DNA of 51,999 nucleotides from Pseudomonas sp. GD03858 (GCF_029840925.1 NZ_JAOCDM010000028.1:1-51999); one strand, 5' to 3'. Numbered from the stretch's first letter, positions 1-9,059 are shown. Notes: generated by a model not told the origin, from the letters alone. Numbers and translations are program-made.

Positions 1-1
1 C

Positions 2-1105
2 GACACCCTCAAGGCCCTGGTTTCGGTGGACACCGGTACCGGCACCGAGGCCGGCCTGACCGAGGTCGGCGCCGAGCTGGTCAAGCGCCTGAAGGCCCTT
101 GGCGCCGATGTCACGACCCACCCGGCCACGCCCTCGGCGGGCAACAACATCGTCGGCACGTTCAAAGGCGACGGCAGCAAGGACTTCCTGCTGATGGTCC
201 ACTACGACACCGTGTTCGGCCCCGGTAGCGTGGCCAAACGCCCGTTTCGCATCGAAGGTGAGCGCGCCTACGGCCCCGGGGTAGCCGACGCCAAGGGTGG
301 CGTGGCGATGATCCTGCACGCGGTGAAACTGCTGCAGGACCAGCAGTTCAAGGGCTACCGCACCCTGACCGTGCTGTTCAACCCGGACGAGGAAATGGGT
401 TCGGCCGGCTCCAGGCAGATCATCGCGGAGCTGGCGCGCAAGCATGACTTCGTCTTCTCCTACGAGCCACCGGACAAGGACGCCGTGACCATCGCCACCA
501 ACGGCATCAACCGCCTCAAGCTAGAGGTCAAGGGCCGCGCCTCGCACGCAGGGTCAGCGCCCGAGGAAGGCCGCAACGCCCTCATCGAGCTGTCGCATCA
601 ACTGCTGCAGCTCAACGACCTGGGTGACAAGGGCAAGGGCACCACGGTCAACTGGACCCTGGCCAAGGCCGGCGAAAAAGCCAACATCATCCCGGCGCTG
701 GCCACTGCCGAAGCCGACATGCGCTATAGCGACCTGAGCGAAACCGAGCGTGTGCAGGCCGATGCCCAGCGGATCATCAAAAAACAGCAAGTGGCCGATA
801 CCCAGGTCAGCCTGGTACTGGAAAAAGGCCGACCGCCACTGGCGAAGAACGCCGCCTCCGCGCAGTTGGCCCAGACGGCGCAGCAGCTGTACGCCAGGAT
901 CGAGCAGCAGCTGGAGCCGATCGCCATGCGCTTCGGTACCGACGCCGGCTACGCTTATGTGCCGGACAGTGCCAAGCCAGCGGTATTGGAGACGTTGGGC
1001 GTGGTCGGCGCCGGCTTGCACGGCGACGACGAGTACATGGAGCTGGCCAGCGTGGCGCCACGCCTGTACCTGACGGTGGCGATGATTCGCGAGCTGGCGA
1101 AGTAG
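2..1105 (+). CDS. M20 family metallopeptidase, glutamate carboxypeptidase-like (5' end missing)
   Basis: The reading frame is open from base 2, so the gene begins before the window; 367 residues are visible. A GTG at 26 is probably internal, because the preceding codons read as ordinary family sequence (DTLKALVS). M20 landmarks appear in order: MVHYDTVFG (first metal histidine and the following Asp), GVADAKGG (bridging Asp), PDEEMGS (catalytic Glu pair), HAGSAPEEGRNA (dimerisation domain) and a late GLHGDDEYME with the last metal His. Enzymes of this family remove C-terminal glutamate or hydrolyse related amide bonds using a two-zinc centre, often in the periplasm. The N-terminus is outside the window, so export cannot be judged. 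The exact substrate is not readable. Confidence 0.88.
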   Translation, partial: DTLKALVSVDTGTGTEAGLTEVGAELVKRLKALGADVTTHPATPSAGNNIVGTFKGDGSKDFLLMVHYDTVFGPGSVAKRPFRIEGERAYGPGVADAKGGVAMILHAVKLLQDQQFKGYRTLTVLFNPDEEMGSAGSRQIIAELARKHDFVFSYEPPDKDAVTIATNGINRLKLEVKGRASHAGSAPEEGRNALIELSHQLLQLNDLGDKGKGTTVNWTLAKAGEKANIIPALATAEADMRYSDLSETERVQADAQRIIKKQQVADTQVSLVLEKGRPPLAKNAASAQLAQTAQQLYARIEQQLEPIAMRFGTDAGYAYVPDSAKPAVLETLGVVGAGLHGDDEYMELASVAPRLYLTVAMIRELAK

Positions 1106-1115
1106 CAGCGCACAG

Positions 1116-1203
1116 CCTGTGGGAACGGGTTTACCCGCGAAGCAAGCGACGCGGTGCCTGGCACCTGCTGCGCCGGTGTTCGCGGCTGCAGCCTCACACA
1201 GGG
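1116..1203. repeat. Inverted pair of REP elements
   Basis: The element starts CCTGTGGGAACGGGTTTACC, continues CGCGAAGC, then a GC-rich spacer with a GGTGCC/GGCACC dyad, and ends in an inverted partial copy closing with CACACAGGGA. This matches the form of P. putida REP palindromes arranged head to head. It lies directly downstream of the peptidase gene and fills much of the 220-base gap before the first histidine kinase. Such elements are usual sites for transcript ends, gyrase binding or IS insertion; none of these is shown here. Confidence 0.75.
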
Positions 1204-1325
1204 ACCGCGCCAGATTGAGGGATCTGGGCAAGGCATTCGCACCCACGGTCACGCAACAAATCGCTCGCCAAGCGCCGCGCCCCGGTGCACCCTGACGCTC
1301 TCACGCAAACGGACCGGCACAACAC

Positions 1326-3521
1326 ATGGCGAAATGGCTAGACGGCGGCGGGCTCATGGGCGAGCGCATCCGCAATCACGATTGGACCTCCACGCCTCTC
1401 GGGCCGCTGGAGCACTGGCCCGATGTGCTCAAGACCACGGTCGCCCTGTGCCTGGCCTCGCACTTTCCCCAGGCCGTGCTCTGGGGCGATCAGCTGATCA
1501 CCCTGCACAACGATGCCTTCTCGCCGATTCTTGGCGACAAGCCTCTGGCCCTGGGGCGCCCATTCAGCGAAGTGTGGGAAGAAGCCTGGAGCAACATCGC
1601 CCTTCTGGCCCAGCGCGCACTGGATGGCGAAGCGGTGTTCATCGAGGACTTCCCACTGCTGATCGAGCGCAGCGGCAGCCCGGAACGCGCCTACTTCACC
1701 TTCTGCTACAGCCCCATCCGCGACCATGACGGCAAGGTGGTGGGCATGGTCGACACGGTCACCGAGACCACCGCCAGCGTGGTCGCCAACCTGCGCCTGG
1801 GTTTTCTCGACAGCCTTGGCCGCGCGACAGCCAACGCCACCGCTCCCGAAGCCATCATGGCCACCACCACGCGCCTGCTCGGCGAACACCTGCAATTGTC
1901 GAGTTGCGCCTACGCCGTGATGGACCCCGACGAGGACGGCTTCACCATCTGCGGCGACTGGGTCGCCCCCGGTTCGCCACGGCTGGTCGGCCAGTACCGC
2001 CTGGCCGACTTCGGCAGCCTGGCCGTCAGCCAGTTGCGCACCGGCCAGCCGTTGGTGATCGACGACAATCTCACGCAACTGCCAGCGCACGAATCCGCGA
2101 CGTTCCAACGCATCGGCATCACCGCTGCCCTGTGCATGCCACTGATCAAGGCCGGGCGCCTGACTGCCCTGATGGCCATCCACGACAAGCAGCCACGGAT
2201 CTGGACCCACTACGAAAAGACCCTGATCCGCGAAGTCACCGAACGCTGTTGGGCGCATATCCAGCGAGTGCAATCCGACGCTGAGGTGCGCCAGGCCCTC
2301 GCGGCACTGGAAGCCTTGAACGCCACCCTCGAACAACGGGTGGAGCAGCGCACCAGCCAGTTGCTGCACACCGAGGCGGTGCTGCGCCAGACCCAGAAGC
2401 TCGAAGCCATCGGCCAGCTGACCGGTGGCGTGGCCCATGACTTCAACAACCTGCTGACCATCATCCGCTCCTCGCTCTACTTCCTGCAGCGCCCGGACCT
2501 CGACGAAGCCCGGCGCACCCGCTACTTCAAGACCGTGGTCGACACCGTCGAGCGTGGCGCCAAGCTGACCGGTCAACTGCTCGCCTTCGCCCGCCGCCAG
2601 GCACTGAGCCCACAGGTGTTCGACGCCACCGCCCGGCTCGCGGCCATGGCCGAAATGCTCGACACCGCCACCGGGGCGCGGCTGCAGGTCAGCCTGGAAC
2701 TGCCAGCGCAGCCCTGCCATGTGCACGCCGACCTTGGCCAGCTGGAAACCGCGGTGATCAACCTGATGCTCAACGGCCGCGACGCCATGGCCGGCCAGGG
2801 CACCCTGTACCTGCGCCTGCAGACGCACCAGGCCATGCCCGGACTGCGGGGCCAGCCAGAACGGGCCGGGCCCTTCGCGGCGATCTCGGTGATCGACACC
2901 GGCATGGGCATCGCGCCCCATTTGCTGGAACGCATCTTCGATCCGTTCTTCACCACCAAGGCCGTTGGTCACGGTACTGGGCTGGGGCTATCGCAGGTCT
3001 TCGGTTTCGCCCAGCAGTCCGGGGGCGATGTCCAGGTGAGCAGCGTCGAAGGCCAGGGCACTACCTTCACCCTGTACCTGCCACAGGTATCGACAGCGCT
3101 GGCGCAGGCACCGGCCACCGATGCGCAGGCGGCAGCGCAGGGCGCATGCCGGCGCATCCTGGTGGTCGAGGACAATCCGGACGTTGGCGGCTTCATCGCA
3201 CAGATCCTGCGTGACCACGGCTACCAGATCAGCTGGGCGGTGTGCGCCGAGGATGCCCTGGCCCAGATCGCCGTGGCGGCGACCCCGTTCGATGCGGTGT
3301 TTTCCGACGTGATGATGCCGGGAATGGGGGGCTTGGCCCTGGCCCGCGAGCTGCGCCAGAGCCAGCCACGGTTGCCGGTGATTCTCACCTCGGGCTACAG
3401 CGAAGCCATCGCCGAGCAAGGGCACCAGGGCTTTGCGTTCCTGGCCAAGCCCTACTCGGCCGAGCAGGTATGCCGGATGCTCGGCGAGGTGCTGGGCCCG
3501 GCTCGGGGGGTGGAGCCGTAG
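1326..3521 (+). CDS. Hybrid sensor histidine kinase (PAS-GAF-HisKA-HATPase-REC)
   Basis: A 731-residue protein without membrane segments, so probably a cytoplasmic sensor. The order is: a PAS-like domain (about 15-155), a GAF-like domain (about 170-320), a short coiled coil (about 322-350), HisKA with the phospho-acceptor in [11 protein letters not shown] (H371), an HATPase domain with its N box near N483 and later GTGLGLSQV, and a C-terminal receiver domain with phospho-acceptor D661 in [10 protein letters not shown]. It should autophosphorylate on His and pass the phosphate to its own receiver. The output partner is unknown because no HTH regulator or HPt protein is adjacent. ATG 1326 has only a weak Shine-Dalgarno; ATG 1356 is an alternative. 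It converges on a paralogue ending 20 bases away. Confidence 0.9.
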   Translation: MAKWLDGGGLMGERIRNHDWTSTPLGPLEHWPDVLKTTVALCLASHFPQAVLWGDQLITLHNDAFSPILGDKPLALGRPFSEVWEEAWSNIALLAQRALDGEAVFIEDFPLLIERSGSPERAYFTFCYSPIRDHDGKVVGMVDTVTETTASVVANLRLGFLDSLGRATANATAPEAIMATTTRLLGEHLQLSSCAYAVMDPDEDGFTICGDWVAPGSPRLVGQYRLADFGSLAVSQLRTGQPLVIDDNLTQLPAHESATFQRIGITAALCMPLIKAGRLTALMAIHDKQPRIWTHYEKTLIREVTERCWAHIQRVQSDAEVRQALAALEALNATLEQRVEQRTSQLLHTEAVLRQTQKLEAIGQLTGGVAHDFNNLLTIIRSSLYFLQRPDLDEARRTRYFKTVVDTVERGAKLTGQLLAFARRQALSPQVFDATARLAAMAEMLDTATGARLQVSLELPAQPCHVHADLGQLETAVINLMLNGRDAMAGQGTLYLRLQTHQAMPGLRGQPERAGPFAAISVIDTGMGIAPHLLERIFDPFFTTKAVGHGTGLGLSQVFGFAQQSGGDVQVSSVEGQGTTFTLYLPQVSTALAQAPATDAQAAAQGACRRILVVEDNPDVGGFIAQILRDHGYQISWAVCAEDALAQIAVAATPFDAVFSDVMMPGMGGLALARELRQSQPRLPVILTSGYSEAIAEQGHQGFAFLAKPYSAEQVCRMLGEVLGPARGVEP

Positions 3522-3540
3522 GGGCTTGCGGCAGGCGAGA

Positions 3541-5721
3541 TCACAGCCGCCCGCCCAGCAGGCGCTCCAGGCTCCGCGCCAGTTCATCCTGGCGAAACGG
3601 CTTGCGCAGCACTTCGAAACCATGCAGTTCACGCGGGGCCAGGTTGGCATAGCCCGTGATGATCAGCACCGGCAGGGCCGGTAGCCGATCGCGCACCTGC
3701 TGGGCGAAACGCACTCCGGTCATTTCCGCCATCACATGGTCGGTCATCAATACATCCGGACGCAGCCCCTGGTCCAACAGCGCCAGCGCCTGTGTGGGAT
3801 CGCCTGCCTCGCTCACCACATACCCCAGCTCGCTCAGTTGCAGTTGCGTGGCGTGACGCACCAGCGGCTCGTCATCCACCAACAGCACCCGCATCGCCCT
3901 GTCCGCCCGCGGCACGTCGACGGGCGCGCACACCGGGTCGGGGGCTTCGTCCTCGCAGACCGGCAACCACAAGGTCGCTTCGGTGCCCTGGCCGCTGAGT
4001 GAACGAATGGCAAAGCCGCCGCCCGACTGCAGCGCCAGGCCCTGCACCATCGGCAAGCCCAGCCCGGTACCACGGCCCACGCCCTTGGTCGAGTAGAACG
4101 GTTCGACGCAGTGCGCCAACACCTCGTCGCTCATGCCACAACCGGTATCGACCACCCGTAGCCAGACTTGCTGGACGACGTGCGTCCCCAACGGCCTGGG
4201 CGACGACTCGTCCCCCAGGCCCGCGGCGATGGTCAGCCGCCCACCGTCGCTCATGGCATCGCGCGCATTGACCACCAGGTTGAGCAAGGCCAGTTCCAGC
4301 TGGTGCGGATCGACCAGCACACCCGGCAAATCCGCGTCGATCTGCACCTGTATCGCAATGGTCGGCCCCAGGGAGCGGGCGATCAGCTCGCGCATCTCCT
4401 CGACCAGCAGGTCCAGCCTCACCAGCTGAGGCTTGAGGGTTTGCCGGCGGGCAAAGCTGAGCAGCCGACCGACCAGGTTGCGCGCCCGCTCCGCGGCCTG
4501 CAGGCCGCCGTCGATCAGGCGCTCGGCACGCTCGGGCTGGGGGTGGCGGCGCAACAGCTCCAGGGACGCGATGATCGGGGTCAGCATGTTGTTGAGGTCA
4601 TGGGCGATGCCCCCGGTGAGCTGGCCGATCATCTCCATCTTGCGCGCTTCGTGCAGCTGCAGCAGCGAGGCCTCGCGCTGGGCGAGCATGCCGACCACAC
4701 GCTCCTCCAACTGCTCGTTGAGCGCATGCAGGGCACGCTCCGCACGCGCATGGGTCACCGCCGCCCAGACCTGCTTGGCCGCCTCGTCGACCAGGTGGCA
4801 CTCGCTCTCGTTGAACAGGTGCGGAGCGTGATAATGCACGGCGAGCATCGCCTCCAGCCGCCCTGCCCGGCGCACCGGCACATGCAGGGTGGCGCACAGC
4901 CCCACCAGGCGCGCCGGCACGTGCTCGCGCGCCACATAGTTGTGCTGCACCACCTGCCCCGCCTGCAACGCATGGTGAAGCCCGGAGCCGAATGCCGCGT
5001 AGCGGTTGAGCCCGGTCATCGTCGGCACGCCGCAGGTCCACTCCTGGCTGACACGATAACGCCGGCCATCACCCTGGTCCTCGCCGAAGCAGACCCGCGC
5101 CGCGCCCAGCTCCTCGCCCAGCCGGCGGATCGCATGCGCTTCTATGCGCTCGGCCTCGCCCACGCCGGGCAGCGCCTGGCGCAACTCCAGCAGGAAGTCC
5201 TGGCGGCGCTGGAAGCGCACCCGCTCGGTGGTGTCGCTGACGATGCACAGCACCCCGCCGATCGAACCATCGGCCTCACGCACGGCGGAGTAGGACACAT
5301 CGAAATAGGAGGTCTCGCCCAGGCCATGGCGCTCGATGTAGAACGGCCGGTCCTTCGCCGAAAAGGTCTCGCCGGTCTCGCGTACCCCGCGCAACAGCGG
5401 CTCCAGGTCATCCCACAGCTCGCTCCAGCTTTCCTGGCAGGGTCGCCCCAGCGCCTTGGGATGCTTGTTGCCGATGGTCGGGCGGTAGGCGTCGTTGTAC
5501 AGCGCGATGTATTGCGCGCCCCAGAACAGCACGATCTGCGCCTGGGCCGCGAGCAAGGTGGTCATCACCGCCTTCAGCCCCGGCGACCAATCGTCGGGCT
5601 GGCCCAGGGGCGAATCGCGCCAGTCCATGCCCTGCAGCAGGCGGCTGATATCGCCGCCGCCCTGCAGGAAGCCCAGCGGTGGTTTCAGCTTGACGGTGCT
5701 GCTCTCCTGGCGCGCTTTCAT
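3541..5721 (-). CDS. Hybrid sensor histidine kinase, paralogue of the convergent kinase
   Basis: A 726-residue soluble hybrid kinase with the same architecture as the gene at 1326-3521: PAS-like region (about 15-160, DWRDSPLGQPDDW), GAF-like region, coiled coil, HisKA (GGIAHDLNNML, H374), HATPase (VNARDAM, GTGLGLPMV) and a receiver with D661 in MTDHVMAEMTG. The PAS regions of the two proteins align readily ([10 protein letters not shown] versus DSPLGQPDDW), so they are paralogues now arranged tail to tail. The frame is open to a TTG at 5781, but I chose the ATG at 5721 because the family-like sequence starts just after it. Neither kinase has an adjacent response regulator with an output domain. 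The signal is unknown. Confidence 0.88.
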   Translation of the reverse strand: MKARQESSTVKLKPPLGFLQGGGDISRLLQGMDWRDSPLGQPDDWSPGLKAVMTTLLAAQAQIVLFWGAQYIALYNDAYRPTIGNKHPKALGRPCQESWSELWDDLEPLLRGVRETGETFSAKDRPFYIERHGLGETSYFDVSYSAVREADGSIGGVLCIVSDTTERVRFQRRQDFLLELRQALPGVGEAERIEAHAIRRLGEELGAARVCFGEDQGDGRRYRVSQEWTCGVPTMTGLNRYAAFGSGLHHALQAGQVVQHNYVAREHVPARLVGLCATLHVPVRRAGRLEAMLAVHYHAPHLFNESECHLVDEAAKQVWAAVTHARAERALHALNEQLEERVVGMLAQREASLLQLHEARKMEMIGQLTGGIAHDLNNMLTPIIASLELLRRHPQPERAERLIDGGLQAAERARNLVGRLLSFARRQTLKPQLVRLDLLVEEMRELIARSLGPTIAIQVQIDADLPGVLVDPHQLELALLNLVVNARDAMSDGGRLTIAAGLGDESSPRPLGTHVVQQVWLRVVDTGCGMSDEVLAHCVEPFYSTKGVGRGTGLGLPMVQGLALQSGGGFAIRSLSGQGTEATLWLPVCEDEAPDPVCAPVDVPRADRAMRVLLVDDEPLVRHATQLQLSELGYVVSEAGDPTQALALLDQGLRPDVLMTDHVMAEMTGVRFAQQVRDRLPALPVLIITGYANLAPRELHGFEVLRKPFRQDELARSLERLLGGRL

Positions 5722-5808
5722 GTCTCGGTAATCCCGGGCACGTTGTCTTTCCCATGTGGGTAAGAAGCCCCGCGCGGGCAAAACGTTCCATCGGATTACC
5801 GTCGACGA

Positions 5809-6444
5809 TCAGCGGCGTCCTTCGGCGAGCATGCGTACCGCCAGCGCGGCCAGCACCGTGCCCATCAACCAGCGCTGCAACTGCTGCCACAGCGGGCGCC
5901 CGGCGAGGAAAACGGCGATGGAGCCGGCCATCACCGCGATCAGCGCGTTGACCGTGACGCTGATGGCAATCTGCGTGCTGCCCAGCACCAGCGACTGGGC
6001 CAGCACGCTGCCGTGGCCGGGCTCGATGAACTGCGGCATCAGCGACAGGTACATCACCGCGATCTTGGGGTTCAGCAGGTTGGTGAGAAAGCCCATCATG
6101 AACAGCCGGCGCGGGCTGTCGGCAGGCAGGTCGCGGACCTGGAACGGCGAACGTCCACCCGGTTTGAGCGCCTGCCAGGCCAGGTACAGCAGGTACAGCG
6201 CGCCGCCGATGCGCAAGGCGTCATAGGCGTACGGCACCGCCATCACCAGGGCGGTGATGCCCAGCGCGGCGCACAGCATATAGAAGACGAAACCCAGGGC
6301 CACGCCGCCCAGGGAGATCAACCCGGCCGCCCGGCCCTGGCAGATCGAGCGGGAGATCAGATAGACCATGTTCGGGCCGGGCGTCAGGACCATGCCCAGG
6401 CTGATCAGGGCGAAAGCCAGGAGGTTGGAAGTCTCGGGCATCAT
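5809..6444 (-). CDS. LysE/RhtB-family amino acid exporter
   Basis: About 211 residues with the family signature near the N-terminus (LISLGMVLTPGPNMVYLISR), followed by several hydrophobic segments and a glycine-rich GLISLGGVALGF. LysE/RhtB proteins are inner-membrane exporters of amino acids or homoserine lactones. The frame has ATGs at 6450, 6444 and 6441; AAGG lies directly before 6450, which suits initiation at 6444 or 6441 better. It is monocistronic and faces away from the structured leader of the next gene. The substrate cannot be told from sequence. Confidence 0.88.
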   Translation of the reverse strand: MMPETSNLLAFALISLGMVLTPGPNMVYLISRSICQGRAAGLISLGGVALGFVFYMLCAALGITALVMAVPYAYDALRIGGALYLLYLAWQALKPGGRSPFQVRDLPADSPRRLFMMGFLTNLLNPKIAVMYLSLMPQFIEPGHGSVLAQSLVLGSTQIAISVTVNALIAVMAGSIAVFLAGRPLWQQLQRWLMGTVLAALAVRMLAEGRR

Positions 6445-6555
6445 GCACATCCTTGTGGTGGTAGGTTGGCGAAGTGTATCCGCACATGTGCCCGACTTGA
6501 AACGCTTCCCCCGGACCGTTAACCTTCACGCGCTGCTGTAAGTCCAGCAGCCGGG

Positions 6556-6764
6556 TTTGGTAGCCCGCGATCAATCAAGGCGCACAAGCGCCCGCTTCGC
6601 GATTCGGTTGGCGCTTTTTATGTGCCCGCTGTTTCGTTCAATGGCGGCTGTGCGTAGGGCGCCTTCGTGCGCGCCGGTTTCCTTGATTCCCGGTCTACCA
6701 ACCTGCGTACAGCCGTCACCATTCGTTTGGTAGCGATTTGTGGCGGCTCCATTGAATCAAGGAG
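6556..6764 (+). promoter_or_regulatory. Structured 5' leader with three copies of a pairing element
   Basis: Three related modules are visible. Module 1 is TTTGGTAGC (6556-6564) plus AATCAAGG (6573-6580). Module 2 is inverted: CCTTGATTC (6681-6689) plus TCTACCAA (6694-6701). Module 3 is TTTGGTAGC (6726-6734) plus GAATCAAGG (6754-6762). The last AAGG is part of the Shine-Dalgarno AAGGAG (6759-6764) of the gene starting at 6772. Bases 6643-6658 and 6702-6717 can form a 16-pair stem using only Watson-Crick and three G-U pairs, leaving module 2 in the apical part. Module 2 could therefore pair with module 1 or with module 3, and pairing with 3 would hide the ribosome binding site. The switch is inference. 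The rest of the 6451-6771 gap holds the LysE promoter region and no other gene. Confidence 0.55.
6586..6619 (+). terminator. Terminator-like hairpin inside the leader
   Basis: AAGCGCC (6586-6592) pairs with GGCGCTT (6610-6616) across a 17-base loop, and the 3' arm runs into TTTTT. GCAC (6582-6585) and GTGC (6622-6625) could extend the stem. It resembles a rho-independent terminator about 150 bases before the ATG of the DUF3077-like gene, so it could be an attenuator or the end of a short leader RNA. Confidence 0.45.
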
Positions 6765-6771
6765 CGACACA

Positions 6772-7089
6772 ATGACAAAAGCCTTACCCGATCCCCCGAC
6801 CCGCGCCACCACGGCCCCATCCAGCTTCGGCAACTGCGAGTGCAGTCATCCCTCGTTGTTCGCGGTTCGCGAAGGCGTCGACCTCGAAGATGCCTTGGTG
6901 CATCTGTCCACGCTGCTCAAGGGCGCGTTCGCCACCAACCTCAAGGCCATGGAACTGGCAAACGGCACGTGCCGGGACCTGCTGCTGGGCAACGACCATG
7001 GGCTCGATGCCGCCAAGGCAGTGGTCGAGGCCTTGCTCGACGGCGTGGAAATGCAGCAGGCGGCGAAGCCGCGGATGCGTTCGGCCTGA
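6772..7089 (+). CDS. Small DUF3077/DUF6124-like protein
   Basis: A 105-residue acidic, helix-rich protein beginning MTKALPDPPT. The short PDPP-containing N-terminus followed by a sequence like LFAVREGVDLEDALVHLSTLL is typical of the DUF3077/DUF6124-type small proteins found in many copies in P. putida genomes; this family call is from memory. No enzyme motif, signal peptide or membrane segment is seen. The frame is open upstream to a GTG at 6667, but ATG 6772 has a clean AAGGAG seven bases upstream, and the sequence before it is leader. The function of the family is unknown. Expression is probably controlled by the structured leader at 6556-6764. Confidence 0.75.
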   Translation: MTKALPDPPTRATTAPSSFGNCECSHPSLFAVREGVDLEDALVHLSTLLKGAFATNLKAMELANGTCRDLLLGNDHGLDAAKAVVEALLDGVEMQQAAKPRMRSA

Positions 7090-7090
7090 A

Positions 7091-7170
7091 CGTGCTCGCT
7101 CCCACAGGACGAGGCATGACTTGCGGCAAGCGCGGCCACTGTGGGAGCGGGTTTACCCGCGAAGAGACCA
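7091..7170. repeat. Inverted pair of REP elements
   Basis: CGTGCTCGCTCCCACAGGA right after the DUF3077-like stop codon is a partial inverted REP. From 7139 the direct copy follows: CTGTGGGAGCGGGTTTACCC, then GCGAAGAGACC. The pair lies between the convergent ends of the small gene and the methyltransferase, a usual place for bidirectional transcript ends in P. putida. Confidence 0.75.
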
Positions 7171-7177
7171 GCACAGG

Positions 7178-8227
7178 CTAAAGCTTGCGCGCCTCCAGAA
7201 TCAGGTTGAACGGTGTCTGCGTCGCCCGCCGGAACCGCCCGAACCCAGCCTCTTCGAACACCGCCCGCAAGCGCGCCTCGCCCGCCTGGGCGCCCAACCC
7301 CAGGCCTACTTCCTGCGACAGTGAGTTGGGTGTGCAGATGAAGGTCGAGGCCGCATAGAACAGCCGCCCGACCGGATTGATATTGGCATCGAGGGTATCT
7401 TCGGCGAACGGCTCCACCAGCATCACCGTGCCATCGTCCTTGAGCGCCTGGTACGCATGGCGCGCCGCCCCCACCGGGTCACCCATGTCGTGCAGGCAGT
7501 CGAAGAAGCACACCAGGTCAAGGTCACGGCCGGGGTAGTCCTTGGCCGTGGCCTGCACGAAGCTGACCCGATCAGCCACACCGGCCTCGCGAGCACGCTC
7601 GGTGGCGGTGAGGATGGACGGTGCGTGGTAGTCGTAGCCAACGAAGCGCGAGGCGGGAAACGCCTGGGCCATGACAATCGTCGAGGCGCCGTGGCCGCAC
7701 CCGACATCGGCCACCTGGGCGCCGGCCTGCAGCTTGGCCACCACCCCCTCCAGCGCCGGTAGCCAGTCAGCCACCAGGAAGGTGCGATAGCCCGGCCTGA
7801 AGAAGCGCTCGGTGCCACTGAACATGCACGGATGATGCTCGCCCCATGCCAGGCCGCCATCGCCGCGCATGGCCGCCAGCAGCTTGTCCTTGTCATGGAA
7901 CAGCGCCGCCACCACCGCCGCGCCTCCGGCCATGTAGGCCGGCGACTCTTCCAGCGCCAATGTCATGGCCTGTTCCTGGGGCAAGGTGAACTGCCCCTCG
8001 TGATGCGCCAGGTAGCCCGCCGCCGCCTGGCCATTGAGCCATTCGCGTACCAGCCGGGGCTGGCAACCAGTGCGCTCGGCCAGCATCTCGGGGGTGACCG
8101 GCTGGCTGTCGGCCATGGCCCGGTAGAACCCGAGTTCATCCCCGAGGATGACATTGGCCAGCGTCGCCGCCGCCCCCATGTCACCGACCAGCTTGCCCAT
8201 GAAAGCCTGAAGCCGTGCCTCGTCCAT
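7178..8227 (-). CDS. Class I SAM-dependent methyltransferase with N-terminal winged-helix-like region
   Basis: A 349-residue protein. The N-terminal 100 or so residues (MLAERTGCQPRLVREWLNGQ) look like the helix-turn-helix-like dimerisation region seen in O-methyltransferase and related families. The C-terminal two thirds carry the Rossmann SAM-binding motif VADVGCGHGASTIV and downstream DLVCFFDCLHDMGDP, matching motifs I and post-I/IV of class I methyltransferases. The open frame extends upstream to 8473, but ATG 8227 has a strong GAGGAGGG just before it, and the upstream part has no family likeness. The methyl acceptor is unknown. It is divergent from the lspA-like gene, sharing a roughly 200-base intergenic region. 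Confidence 0.82.
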   Translation of the reverse strand: MDEARLQAFMGKLVGDMGAAATLANVILGDELGFYRAMADSQPVTPEMLAERTGCQPRLVREWLNGQAAAGYLAHHEGQFTLPQEQAMTLALEESPAYMAGGAAVVAALFHDKDKLLAAMRGDGGLAWGEHHPCMFSGTERFFRPGYRTFLVADWLPALEGVVAKLQAGAQVADVGCGHGASTIVMAQAFPASRFVGYDYHAPSILTATERAREAGVADRVSFVQATAKDYPGRDLDLVCFFDCLHDMGDPVGAARHAYQALKDDGTVMLVEPFAEDTLDANINPVGRLFYAASTFICTPNSLSQEVGLGLGAQAGEARLRAVFEEAGFGRFRRATQTPFNLILEARKL

Positions 8228-8423
8228 GACCTGCCCTCCTCTGCCAGAAGGCCACCGTCGACGACGTCTGGCCCGGAAGGCGGTGGTCGGGTGGATGATC
8301 GAGTCGTTGCGTGGAACCGGCCCAGGCTTTAAGTCTAGACCCGCCTGCGCTATCTTCGCCGCGCTGCCGACAGCCCCGCCAATACCGGACGGCCGCACGC
8401 GCGCAGCGAAGGAAATTGCCAGC

Positions 8424-8912
8424 ATGCTCTCCAGCCGTACCCTCGTCCTGATTCTGGGCGCCGCCTTCATCATCCTCGACCAGTGGGTGAAACTGATCGC
8501 CCTCGTCGCCCTGAACAGCCACAGCTATGTCTTCGGCAACCAGAGCGTCTGGCTCGATCTGGCCCTGAGCCTGAACCCCGGCGCGTTTCTCAGCCTTGGC
8601 GCCGGGCTGGCACCGGGCCTCAAGCAGCTGATCTTCGTGGTCGCGGTGGGCGTGGTGTGCTGCTGGGCGGTGGTTTGGGCACTGCGACACTGGCAGCGTA
8701 CGCCGGTCAGAGCCGGCGCGGCTTACTTCATTGCCATGGGTGGCCTGTCCAACCTGATCGATCGCGTGTTGCGCGATGGCCACGTGGTCGACTACCTCGT
8801 TCTCAACCTCGGGCCGCTGCATACCGGGGTGTTCAACCTCGCCGATATCGCGATCATGGCCGGGGCCCTGATACTGGCGCTGGGCGTCCTGAAGAAACCG
8901 AATGACGCCTGA
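8424..8912 (+). CDS. Signal peptidase II (LspA) family protein
   Basis: A 162-residue polytopic membrane protein with the landmarks of prolipoprotein signal peptidase: an early ILDQWVKL, a NPGAFLSLG segment in place of the usual NxGAAFS, the first catalytic aspartate in SNLIDRV (D113) and the second in FNLADIAI (D141). These positions match those known in the family. It would cleave lipoprotein signal peptides ahead of the lipidated cysteine in the inner membrane. The housekeeping lspA normally sits beside ileS and fkpB; here there is no such neighbour, so this is likely an additional copy. Start ATG 8424 has GAAGGA upstream. I leave the symbol empty because the orthologue status is uncertain. 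Confidence 0.85.
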   Translation: MLSSRTLVLILGAAFIILDQWVKLIALVALNSHSYVFGNQSVWLDLALSLNPGAFLSLGAGLAPGLKQLIFVVAVGVVCCWAVVWALRHWQRTPVRAGAAYFIAMGGLSNLIDRVLRDGHVVDYLVLNLGPLHTGVFNLADIAIMAGALILALGVLKKPNDA

Positions 8913-9059
8913 ACGCCTCCTCGGCAAGCAAAATCGGGCGCCAGGCCGCGCCCTCTGCCGATCAGCCTAGGAAATTTCCCTCCCTCGACACAGCCCAATC
9001 CGAAAGCAGCCCAGGTTAGCCTCAGGCCACCTCAGTTTTCCGGCATTCGAGGGCTGCAC

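Noticed and set aside
1338..2972. A 544-codon antisense frame over the first hybrid kinase
   Set aside because: Shadow of a kinase with all catalytic motifs on the other strand. The same applies to the 531-codon frame at 4168-5763.
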